DNA of 6,579 nt from an uncultured Eubacteriales bacterium (GCA_905195005.1 CAJJUC010000133.1:1-6579); one strand, 5' to 3'; positions 1 through 5,816 are shown, counted from the stretch's first letter. Translations and numbers: made by a program. Notes: generated by a model from the letters alone, not told the origin.

Positions 1-317
1 CGAACACATGCGCCCAATGCTTGTTAAATTTCCGCTCAGCCGTTCTTTCGGGATTCGCAAGGCGACAGCCTTGCTTCACCCTGTAATAACATCTGAACAA
101 AAATTTTCCGGCGCATTGGGTCTGCGAGTTCAAAAAGAGCAATTTTTTGCAAGAAAAGGCAAAATCGCAGTTAATAGTTTGTCTGTTAACGAGCATTTTA
201 ACGCATTATTGCGACAAATTTGCCTTTCTGAACCGCATGGGGTTCGGGTTTCTTATGCCTAAGACAGCAAAGGCGGAATAATTACATATAAAAAAACGCT
301 GAAAATATTGATAAATC
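1..317. other. Non-coding, inverted-repeat-rich region upstream of ychF
   Basis: No convincing gene is visible here. An 84-codon open frame (8-262) lacks a recognisable ribosome site in the few bases visible before it and encodes no domain I recognise. Several inverted repeats are present. CCCAATGC (13-20) pairs with GCATTGGG (113-120). GCAAGGC-GACA-GCCTTGC (57-74) is a perfect 7-bp hairpin. The stretch 152-163 pairs with 219-229 around GGCAAA/TTTGCC with one bulge, and CGC (166-168) with GCG (211-213) extends it. A hairpin at 228-247 is followed by a T-rich run. This could be a structured RNA, the 3' UTR and terminator of a gene to the left, or a multicopy intergenic repeat. The sequence alone does not decide between these. 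Confidence 0.5.
228..254 (+). terminator. Possible intrinsic terminator
   Basis: CTGAACC (228-234) pairs with GGTTCGG (241-247) as a 7-bp stem with one G-U pair and a 6-base loop, followed by GTTTCTT. This is a modest terminator: the T run is interrupted by C. It could end transcription entering from the left before ychF. It could also be one arm of a larger folded RNA covering roughly 113-247. Confidence 0.3.
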
Positions 318-335
318 GAGGAGTTGTTGTATAAA

Positions 336-1433
336 ATGAAGTTGGGAATCGTCGGGCTTCCGAACGTCGGGAAGAGCACGCTTTTTAATGCCATAACGAA
401 AGCCGGCGCGGAGAGCGCCAATTATCCGTTCTGCACAATTGAGCCGAATGTCGGAGTTGTTGCGGTGCCGGACGAGCGTCTTGACGTTCTGGCGAAAATG
501 TATGAGCCGGAAAAGGTAACTCCGGCAATCGTTGAGTTTGTTGATATTGCGGGTCTTGTCCGCGGCGCAAGCCGCGGCGAGGGATTGGGCAACAAGTTCC
601 TTTCGCATATACGTGAGGTTGACGCGATTGTTCATGTTGTGCGCTGCTTTGAGGACGCGAATATCGTCCATGTTGACGGCAGCGTTGACCCTGCGCGCGA
701 TATAGAAACAATCAACATCGAACTTATTTTTGCCGACCTTGAAAGCGTGGACAAGCGTATTGAAAGAACGCAGAAAATGATGAAATCGGGCGACAAAAAA
801 TATGCCGCCGAGTTGGAGCTTTGGCAGCGCTTCAAGGCAGCGCTCGAATCTGGCAAAACCGCGCGCAGTGTTGAAATCACAGAGGACGAGGAGGAAATCG
901 TGAAGGAGCTTTCTCTTCTTACGATGAAGCCGGTGCTGTATGCTGCGAACGTTTCCGACACGGATTTTGAAAACGGAATAGAAAACAATCCTTTTGTAAA
1001 GAAGGTTGAGGAAATTGCGGCAACGGAAAATTCCGAGGTACTGCCCGTTTCCGCACGCATTGAAGAGGAAATCAGCTCGCTTGAAAATGACGAAAAGCAG
1101 ATGTTCCTGGAGGAAATGGGCCTTGAGGAATCGGGGCTTGACAGACTTATAAAGAAAAGCTATAAGCTGCTCGGACTGATAAGCTATCTGACGGCAGGAA
1201 AGCCCGAGGTGCGCGCATGGACCATAACAAAGGGAACAAAGGCGCCGCAGGCAGCCGGAAAGATTCACACGGATTTTGAAAAAGGCTTTATCAGAGCAGA
1301 GGTTGTGGCATATGACGACCTTATCGCATGCGGCTCTCACGCTGCCGCAAAGGAAAAAGGACTTGTCCGCAGCGAGGGCAAGGATTATGTTATGAAGGAC
1401 GGCGATATTGTGCTGTTCAGGTTTAATGTTTGA
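336..1433 (+). CDS. ychF: Redox-regulated ATPase YchF (OLA1 family)
   Basis: A ribosome-associated P-loop NTPase of the Obg/TRAFAC class. Characterised relatives prefer ATP to GTP and are linked to translation and to oxidative-stress responses in the cytoplasm. The 365-residue product matches the usual family length (about 363-366). Visible motifs are the P-loop GLPNVGKST (residues 7-15), the G3 motif DIAG (70-73) followed by LVRGASRGEGLGNKFL, and a C-terminal TGS domain (about 280-363) with the highly conserved stretch from AWTI to GFIRAE. The G4 position reads NVSD (205-208), where the family usually has NxxE. C33, in PFCTIEPN, matches the conserved cysteine implicated in redox control in E. 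coli. The ATG at 336 was chosen over the in-frame TTGs at 324 and 327 because it gives the canonical N-terminus and lies 12 bases after GAGGAG (318-323). The deacetylase gene starts 25 bases after the stop, so the two are probably cotranscribed. Confidence 0.97.
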   Translation: MKLGIVGLPNVGKSTLFNAITKAGAESANYPFCTIEPNVGVVAVPDERLDVLAKMYEPEKVTPAIVEFVDIAGLVRGASRGEGLGNKFLSHIREVDAIVHVVRCFEDANIVHVDGSVDPARDIETINIELIFADLESVDKRIERTQKMMKSGDKKYAAELELWQRFKAALESGKTARSVEITEDEEEIVKELSLLTMKPVLYAANVSDTDFENGIENNPFVKKVEEIAATENSEVLPVSARIEEEISSLENDEKQMFLEEMGLEESGLDRLIKKSYKLLGLISYLTAGKPEVRAWTITKGTKAPQAAGKIHTDFEKGFIRAEVVAYDDLIACGSHAAAKEKGLVRSEGKDYVMKDGDIVLFRFNV

Positions 1434-1458
1434 TTCATATGGGAAAGGAACCTAACGG

Positions 1459-2754
1459 ATGAGAAAGAAAATATTTTGTGTTTTGCTTTCGCAGATAATT
1501 ATTCTTTCCAACTTTATACCGCTTGCACTTGCCGATTGCACGATGTATGCCTCCGACGGACGGACAATAATTGTTGCGTCGGAGGATGCGGCAGCATATC
1601 GCGCCGTCGGCTGGTATGACAGCGAGGAGGACGCGCGGCTGTACACCATGTACGCCGCAGACGGACGGACGATTGAAGTTCCGGGCGCAAAGCGCGCCGC
1701 ATACCGCGCTGTCGGCTGGTATGATAATGAGGAAGATGCGACGGTTACCATGTACGCCGCAGACGGGCGCACGATTAAGGTCCCGCGTGACAGTGCGGAG
1801 GAATACCATAAGGTCGGCTGGTTCTATAATCTCAGCGATGTCGCGGTGACAATGTATGCTGCGGACGGCAGAACAATGACCGTGCTGAAAACGGAAATTC
1901 AGCTTTACAAAAATGTCGGCTGGTATGAAAATGCCGAAGATGTTACGGTGACAATGTACGATGCGGAGGGAACTGCGCACACGGTTTTCCGCGATAACTG
2001 CGCGGAGGCTGCTCGAAAAGGATGGCGCCTGAATGCCGATGATGTTACTCAGCTGATGTTCTCCGATGACGGGCGGACAATGCGCGTACCCTACGACAAG
2101 GTTGACGCTTATATGCGGGTAGGCTGGTATCGCGGCGGCGGCAAGGTTGATGCGTCGCGCCCGATGCTTGCGATTACCTTTGATGACGGACCGGGAAAAT
2201 ATACCGACAAAATTCTGTCGTGTCTTGAAAAATATGATGCGCGTGCAACATTTTTTGTTCAGGGAAAGAATGTTTCGGGCTATGCTTCATCGGTGAGCCG
2301 CGCCGTAGGTCTCGGCTGCGAAATCGGAAACCACACATGGTCGCATGTGCAGCTCACGCGCGTTTCGGGCGGCGAGGTCGGCAGTCAGATTTCAAGGACA
2401 AACAACGCGGTTTACAATGCGGCAGGGGTATACCCCAAGCTCTACCGTCCGCCGTACGGCTCTTATAACAGCTCAGTACTCAATTCCGTGGCAATGCCGG
2501 CAATTCTGTGGTCGGTCGATACGCTTGACTGGAAAACGCGCAATGCGGATAAAACCTTTGCGTGTGTTCAGAAAGAAGCAGTGGACGGCGCAATTATATT
2601 AATGCACGATATTCATGCGCCGACAGCAGCCGCTGTTGAGAGAATCGTTCCGCAGCTGCTTAAAAAGGGCTATCAGCTTGTAACGGTGAGCGAGCTTTTG
2701 TCCGCACGAAAGGGCGGAGCCGTGAGCGGCAGAGCATACAGAAACGCACGTTAA
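1459..2754 (+). CDS. Secreted polysaccharide deacetylase with six N-terminal GWY-type repeats
   Basis: A 431-residue exported carbohydrate esterase family 4 protein, predicted to remove acetyl groups from N-acetylated sugars of peptidoglycan or another surface polysaccharide. Residues 1-25 form a signal peptide (MRKK, a hydrophobic core, then an ALA cleavage site before D26). C27 is not in a lipobox, since D precedes it, so a lipoprotein is unlikely. Residues 28 to about 232 are six tandem 34-35-residue repeats. Residues about 235-415 are the NodB domain with all five motifs: TFDDG (240-244, base D242 and metal ligand D243), HTWSH (292-296, metal ligands H292 and H296), RPPYG (330-334), DTLDW (354-358) and LMH (381-383). 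The enzyme should therefore be active with a divalent metal. AAAGGA (1444-1449) lies 9 bases before the ATG. The repeats probably bind the envelope or a glycan, but that is inference. The substrate cannot be told from sequence. Confidence 0.93.
   Translation: MRKKIFCVLLSQIIILSNFIPLALADCTMYASDGRTIIVASEDAAAYRAVGWYDSEEDARLYTMYAADGRTIEVPGAKRAAYRAVGWYDNEEDATVTMYAADGRTIKVPRDSAEEYHKVGWFYNLSDVAVTMYAADGRTMTVLKTEIQLYKNVGWYENAEDVTVTMYDAEGTAHTVFRDNCAEAARKGWRLNADDVTQLMFSDDGRTMRVPYDKVDAYMRVGWYRGGGKVDASRPMLAITFDDGPGKYTDKILSCLEKYDARATFFVQGKNVSGYASSVSRAVGLGCEIGNHTWSHVQLTRVSGGEVGSQISRTNNAVYNAAGVYPKLYRPPYGSYNSSVLNSVAMPAILWSVDTLDWKTRNADKTFACVQKEAVDGAIILMHDIHAPTAAAVERIVPQLLKKGYQLVTVSELLSARKGGAVSGRAYRNAR
1540..2154 (+). 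repeat. Six tandem ~102-bp coding repeats (34-residue unit)
   Basis: The units start at about 1540, 1645, 1747, 1849, 1951 and 2053; the first is 105 bases and the rest 102. The protein pattern is TMYaaDGRT, then a hydrophobic-x-V strand, a variable stretch ending in Y, then VGWY and an acidic ED before the next unit. It suggests a beta-beta-alpha unit. Units 2 and 3 share their first 20 bases exactly, which points to recent duplication. Unit 5 is degenerate: DGRT is lost and GWY has become GWR. I have no firm family name for this repeat. Confidence 0.9.
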
Positions 2755-2763
2755 AACAGAATA

Positions 2764-2794
2764 TTGTTTAACCTTCCTTTTTTGCGGATATAAT
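2764..2794 (+). promoter_or_regulatory. Promoter of eno (perfect TATAAT)
   Basis: A perfect housekeeping -10 TATAAT lies at 2789-2794. The -35 is weak: TTGTTT (2764-2769) would give a 19-base spacer, and TTTAAC (2767-2772) a 16-base one. Transcription should start near 2801, leaving a leader of only about 15 bases that begins almost at the ribosome binding site. The -10 sits in the loop of the inverted repeat at 2770-2811. Confidence 0.6.
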
Positions 2795-2815
2795 AGTAAA
2801 AAAGGGAGGTTTTTT
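2770..2815 (+). terminator. Hairpin enclosing the eno ribosome binding site; terminator-like
   Basis: Bases 2770-2783 pair with 2798-2811 as a 14-bp RNA stem with a single U-G pair, around a 14-base loop (2784-2797), and a T run reaches the start codon at 2816. The eno ribosome site AAGGGAGG (2802-2809) is wholly inside the right arm. In RNA arriving from the upstream genes the structure could terminate transcription or hide the ribosome site. RNA started at the TATAAT in the loop lacks the left arm and cannot form it. Confidence 0.65.
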
Positions 2816-4120
2816 ATGAGTGAATATACGGAAATTATAAAATGCCATGCACGGGAAATTCTTGATTCGCGCGGAAACCCGACGCTTGAAGCGGAGGTGC
2901 TGCTTGCGGACGGAAGCTTCGGTAAGGCAGCCGTACCTTCGGGTGCGTCCACAGGCGCATTTGAAGCATGTGAGCTGCGTGACGGCGGCGATAGGTATAT
3001 GGGAAAAGGCGTTCTGACGGCTGTGTGCAATGTGAACACGGTTATCGCAAAGGAAATTATCGGGCGCGATGCAGCCGATCAAAAGGCGGTGGACGAACTC
3101 CTGTGCAGACTGGACGGAACGGAAAACAAGAGCAGGCTTGGCGCAAACGCAATTCTCGCCGTGTCACTCGCGTGTGCAAAGGCTGCGGCAAATTCGGCGC
3201 AGCAGAGTTTTTTCCGCTATATCGGCGGACTGCGCGGCGGAACTCTGCCCGTGCCGATGATGAATATTATAAACGGAGGGAAGCATGCCGATAATTCAAT
3301 TTGCTGCCAGGAATTTATGATAATGCCTGTCGGAGCGGAATCTTTCTCGGAATGTCTGCGCTGGTGCGTTCAGGTATTTCACACGCTTCGTTCAATGCTT
3401 AAGGAACGCGGATTTTCAACAGCTGTCGGCGACGAGGGCGGATTTGCTCCCAACCTTGAAAGCGATGAGGACGCGCTGCGCCTTATCGTCGAGGCGATAG
3501 AACGCGCAGGCTTCCGCGCCGGCGATGATTTTAAAATTGCGCTTGACCCTGCCTCCACCGAAATGTATGACGAAGCAAAAAAAGCCGGTCACGAGGGCAG
3601 CTATTCATTCTGGAAGCGCGGCGAAATCCTCACGCGCGAGCAGCTTATCGATATGTGGGCTGACTGGTCGGACAAATACCCGATAATATCGATTGAGGAC
3701 GGCTGCGCAGAGGAAGACTGGGATGGCTGGCAGATGCTCACAAGGCGGCTCGGCGGCAGAATTCAGCTTGTAGGTGACGATCTCTTTGTAACAAACAGCG
3801 CAAGGCTTAAAAAAGGCATTAAAACGGGCGCGGCAAACGCAATCCTGATAAAGGTAAACCAGATAGGAACGCTCACCGAAACGCTCGACGCAATCGAAAC
3901 GGCAATGCGCGCCGGTTACAATGTGATTATATCGCACCGCAGCGGAGAAACGGAGGACACTTCCATTGCCGATATTGCCGTTGGTGTAAGCGCAGGTCAG
4001 ATTAAAACGGGCGCCCCGTCACGAACTGACAGAACGGCGAAATATAACCGCCTGCTGTGCATTGAGGAGCAGCTCGGCAAATTTGCCGAATACCCCGGCA
4101 GAGGTATTTTTGAAAAATAA
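2816..4120 (+). CDS. eno: Enolase (phosphopyruvate hydratase)
   Basis: A cytoplasmic glycolytic enzyme that interconverts 2-phosphoglycerate and phosphoenolpyruvate with Mg2+. The 434 residues fit the family length. Expected active-site features are all visible: the SGASTG loop (42-47), H157 in GGKHADN, E166 in QEF, E207 in GDEGGFAPN, metal ligands D244, E294 and D321, catalytic K346 in LIKVNQ, HRS (374-376), and K397 in GQIKTGAPSRTDR. Oddities are SICC (161-164), where most bacterial enolases have a stretch like NVDI, and a fairly high cysteine count. Neither removes a known catalytic residue. The ATG at 2816 follows AAGGGAGG (2802-2809) by 6 bases and gives the standard N-terminus. The gene stands alone here, without other glycolytic genes beside it, and has its own promoter. 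Confidence 0.97.
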   Translation: MSEYTEIIKCHAREILDSRGNPTLEAEVLLADGSFGKAAVPSGASTGAFEACELRDGGDRYMGKGVLTAVCNVNTVIAKEIIGRDAADQKAVDELLCRLDGTENKSRLGANAILAVSLACAKAAANSAQQSFFRYIGGLRGGTLPVPMMNIINGGKHADNSICCQEFMIMPVGAESFSECLRWCVQVFHTLRSMLKERGFSTAVGDEGGFAPNLESDEDALRLIVEAIERAGFRAGDDFKIALDPASTEMYDEAKKAGHEGSYSFWKRGEILTREQLIDMWADWSDKYPIISIEDGCAEEDWDGWQMLTRRLGGRIQLVGDDLFVTNSARLKKGIKTGAANAILIKVNQIGTLTETLDAIETAMRAGYNVIISHRSGETEDTSIADIAVGVSAGQIKTGAPSRTDRTAKYNRLLCIEEQLGKFAEYPGRGIFEK

Positions 4121-4134
4121 TTTACAGATTTTTT

Positions 4135-4172
4135 CTGATGAAAATATTTTCTTCGGGAGAAAATAACATCAG
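4135..4172 (+). other. Imperfect hairpin between eno and the spoVA unit
   Basis: CTGATG (4135-4140) pairs with CATCAG (4167-4172), and TATTTTCT (4145-4152) pairs with AGAAAATA (4158-4165) around a 5-base loop, with a short unequal internal loop between the two stems. No T run follows, so it is a poor intrinsic terminator for eno. Its right edge overlaps the first two bases of the ribosome site AGGGAG (4171-4176) of the next ORF, and its inner right arm overlaps the candidate sporulation -10. Confidence 0.5.
4136..4165 (+). promoter_or_regulatory. Candidate forespore (sigma-F/sigma-G) promoter of the spoVA unit
   Basis: Bases 4156-4165 (GGAGAAAATA) match the sigma-F -10 pattern GGNRANANTW at every position and resemble the sigma-G -10 at GAAAATA. 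The -35 candidate TGATG (4136-4140), at the expected 15-base spacing, matches only weakly. In Bacillus the spoVA operon is transcribed in the forespore by sigma-G, so a promoter of this class is expected here. The start would fall near 4171-4173, giving a very short leader. Confidence 0.4.
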
Positions 4173-4184
4173 GGAGATGATTTT

Positions 4185-4301
4185 ATGAATAAAAAATATA
4201 AAGCGATTGTGATTGTGCTTGTGTTCATATCACTGTGCATTCTGCGTTATATCGCGCTGCACAGCGGAGCCGGAACAACTGGCGCGGCAACGCTTGTCTG
4301 A
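4185..4301 (+). CDS. Small single-membrane-segment protein heading the spoVA unit (38 aa)
   Basis: An unrecognised 38-residue ORF. It starts with ATG 8 bases after AGGGAG (4171-4176). The N-terminus carries K3, K4 and K6, followed by a hydrophobic run at about residues 7-20, then RYIAL, then a small polar tail rich in G, T and A. This predicts one membrane segment with the N-terminus in the cytoplasm. The stop TGA lies 16 bases before the spoVAC GTG. The junction, TGA followed by AACGGAGGAAT, is identical in sequence and spacing to the spoVAC-spoVAD junction, which argues for real, coupled translation. It could be an accessory peptide of the SpoVA complex or a leader ORF that delivers ribosomes to spoVAC. 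I assign no function. Confidence 0.6.
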   Translation: MNKKYKAIVIVLVFISLCILRYIALHSGAGTTGAATLV

Positions 4302-4769
4302 AACGGAGGAATCGGCAGTGAACAAAATAACACAAAAGGAATATGCGGATATATTAAAGGAGGTATCGCCGGATTCCCCGCTCGGGCCGGACATGCTCAA
4401 GGCTTTTGTTGTCGGCGGAATTATATGCACAATCGGGCAGTGCTTCCTGAATTTTTATATGAAAATTTTGCAGGAGCGCGACCTTGCGAGTACGGCAACA
4501 AGCATCAGCCTGATATTTATCGCCGCAGCGCTGACGGCGTGCAATGTGTTTGACAGCCTCGCAAAGTTTGCCGGTGCAGGCACGCTTGTACCGATTACGG
4601 GGTTTTCGAATGCCGTTGTTTCTCCGGCAATGGAATATAAAACGGAGGGATATATCCTCGGCGTCGGCAGCAAAATGTTTGTCATTGCGGGACCTGTCAT
4701 TGTTTACGGAACGGCTTCGTCCGTCATCGCCGGGCTGATATGGATGATTATCAGGTGAAACGGAGGAAT
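4299..4769 (+). repeat. Duplicated gene-junction 14-mer TGAAACGGAGGAAT
   Basis: Two exact copies occur, at 4299-4312 and 4756-4769. In each, TGA is the stop codon of the upstream gene and GGAGGA is the ribosome site of the next one. The distance from the T of the stop to the G of the following GTG is 19 bases in both. The first copy joins the 38-residue ORF to spoVAC; the second joins spoVAC to spoVAD. Confidence 0.85.
4318..4758 (+). CDS. spoVAC: Stage V sporulation protein AC
   Basis: An inner forespore membrane protein of the SpoVA complex, needed for uptake of calcium-dipicolinate during sporulation. Bacillus SpoVAC has been described as a mechanosensitive channel active in germination. 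The 146-residue length is close to the Bacillus protein (about 150). After a soluble N-terminus (about 1-27), hydrophobic segments lie at about 28-47, 60-78 and 118-143. Between the last two is the conserved glycine-rich stretch FAGAGTLVPITGFSNAVVSP (84-103) and a GYILGVGSKMF block (111-121), both hallmarks of SpoVAC/SpoVAE-type proteins. The GTG start at 4318 was chosen because CGGAGGA (4304-4310) is 7 bases upstream and it gives the family-like MNKITQKEY start. The same frame is open upstream to 4213, but that overlaps the 38-residue ORF and looks unlike the family. Confidence 0.93.
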   Translation: MNKITQKEYADILKEVSPDSPLGPDMLKAFVVGGIICTIGQCFLNFYMKILQERDLASTATSISLIFIAAALTACNVFDSLAKFAGAGTLVPITGFSNAVVSPAMEYKTEGYILGVGSKMFVIAGPVIVYGTASSVIAGLIWMIIR

Positions 4770-4774
4770 ACAGG

Positions 4775-5776
4775 GTGAAAAATATCGGAAACGGAACAAT
4801 TAAATTCACGCACAAGCCCACTGTCGTTTCCTATGCATGTGCAATGGGAAAAAAAGAGGGCGAAGGTCCGATGGGAAAATATTTTGACGTTATCGAAGAG
4901 GACGAGTATCACGGCGAGAAAAGCTGGGAACAGGCGGAGTGCGGTTTTATGAAGCAGGCGGTTTCGCTCGCAATAAAAAAGGCGAAGCTTGAAAAGGGCG
5001 ACATTGATTTTGCCGTTGCAGGCGATTTGATGAATCAGTGCACCTCATCGGGCTTTTTTGCGCGTGAAGCGGAAATCCCCTTTCTCGGGGTTTACGGCGC
5101 GTGCTCAACCATGGCGGAGAGCCTTGCCATCGGTGCGGCAATAACGGGCGGCGGAGGTGCGGAATATGTTCTTTGTGCAACGGCAAGCCATTTTTGCAGT
5201 GCGGAAAAGCAATTCCGCACACCGCTTGAATACGGCGGACAGCGCACGCCGACGGCGCAGTGGACGGTTACGGGCAGCGGCGCTGTTATCCTCGGAAAAA
5301 CAGCCGCGCCGCCGTATATAGATTCTGTGACCGTAGGGCGCGTTATCGACCTCGGCGTGTGCGATGCAAATAATATGGGCGGAGCAATGGCGCCGGCATT
5401 TGCAGATACCATTGTCCGGCATCTTGAAGCAACGGGCAGAACGCCCGATTACTATGATTTGATACTGTCGGGCGACCTTGGGGTGACCGGAATGGAAATA
5501 GCCAAACGCCTTTTTGAACGTGACGCGGTTGATATCGGAGACAGATATAACGACTGCGGCGCGATGATGTTTGAAAAGGATCAGGACACTCATGCAGGAG
5601 GCAGCGGATGCGGATGCTCCGCAGGGATTCTCTGCGGATATGTTCTTCCCGAAATAAAAAAAGGCAATCTCCGCCGCGTGCTTTTCGCCGCAACGGGGGC
5701 GCTTCTCAGCCCAACGCTTACCATGCAGGGCGAAAGCATCCCGTCAATATCACATGCAATATCAATCGAGGCATAA
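4775..5776 (+). CDS. spoVAD: Stage V sporulation protein AD
   Basis: The dipicolinate-binding subunit of the SpoVA system; it has a thiolase-like fold and sits at the inner spore membrane. The 333 residues match the Bacillus protein (about 338). Family stretches visible are FTHKPTV (11-17), the AGDLMNQ block (82-88), GVYGACSTMAESLAIGA (105-121) with C110 at the thiolase-like position, the block from CSAEKQFRTP to TPTAQWTVTGSGA (141-170), and GSGCGCSAG (276-284) near the C-terminus. The GTG start is set by CGGAGGA (4761-4767), 7 bases upstream. The gap from spoVAC is 16 bases, so the two are coexpressed. The usual third partner, spoVAE, is not downstream. Confidence 0.96.
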   Translation: MKNIGNGTIKFTHKPTVVSYACAMGKKEGEGPMGKYFDVIEEDEYHGEKSWEQAECGFMKQAVSLAIKKAKLEKGDIDFAVAGDLMNQCTSSGFFAREAEIPFLGVYGACSTMAESLAIGAAITGGGGAEYVLCATASHFCSAEKQFRTPLEYGGQRTPTAQWTVTGSGAVILGKTAAPPYIDSVTVGRVIDLGVCDANNMGGAMAPAFADTIVRHLEATGRTPDYYDLILSGDLGVTGMEIAKRLFERDAVDIGDRYNDCGAMMFEKDQDTHAGGSGCGCSAGILCGYVLPEIKKGNLRRVLFAATGALLSPTLTMQGESIPSISHAISIEA

Positions 5777-5792
5777 AAAAGATATCATCCTA
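5763..5792 (+). promoter_or_regulatory. Weak candidate sigma-G promoter before the second deacetylase
   Basis: CATCCTA (5786-5792) matches the sigma-G -10 pattern CATNMTA fully. At an 18-base spacing the -35 position (5763-5767, CAATC) fits only in part. A housekeeping-type TATACT (5798-5803) is a rival without a clear -35. The gene may simply be read through from spoVAD, 44 bases upstream. Confidence 0.3.
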
Positions 5793-5816
5793 TATTATAT
5801 ACTGTAAGGGGATGAT
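5784..5816 (+). other. Inverted repeat enclosing the ribosome site of the second deacetylase
   Basis: ATCATCC (5784-5790) is the exact complement of GGATGAT (5810-5816), extended by one T-G pair (5791 with 5809). The loop (5792-5808) contains AT-rich -10-like sequence, and the G-rich part of the ribosome site AAGGGG (5806-5811) lies in the right arm. The layout echoes the hairpin before eno, but the stem is shorter and the loop longer. Confidence 0.45.

Noticed and set aside
26..27. Lipobox cysteine in the first deacetylase (C27)
   Set aside because: D26 precedes the cysteine, which does not fit a lipobox. The ALA site at 23-25 fits ordinary signal peptidase cleavage (residue numbers, not bases).
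240..254. tRNA T-arm-like GGTTCGGGTT
   Set aside because: No matching CC side, acceptor stem or anticodon arm is found around it.
8..262. 84-codon open frame on the + strand before ychF
   Set aside because: No recognisable domain, no visible ribosome site, and it runs across several strong inverted repeats. It looks like chance openness of a structured non-coding region, though homology could rescue it.
261..292. AAGACA / TATAAA as a ychF promoter
   Set aside because: The spacer would be 20 bases and the -35 is partial. The region is AT-rich enough for such matches by chance.
282..1340. 352-codon open frame on the - strand
   Set aside because: It is wholly antisense to ychF, whose motifs are unmistakable. 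The translation is rich in C, H, R and L, with no domain, as expected for a shadow frame.
1435..1980. 181- and 106-codon frames on the - strand with internal repeats
   Set aside because: Their repeated pattern is only the complement of the six coding repeats of the deacetylase.
4213..4317. N-terminal extension of spoVAC
   Set aside because: The family-like start with a good ribosome site is the GTG at 4318. The extension overlaps the better-supported 38-residue ORF.
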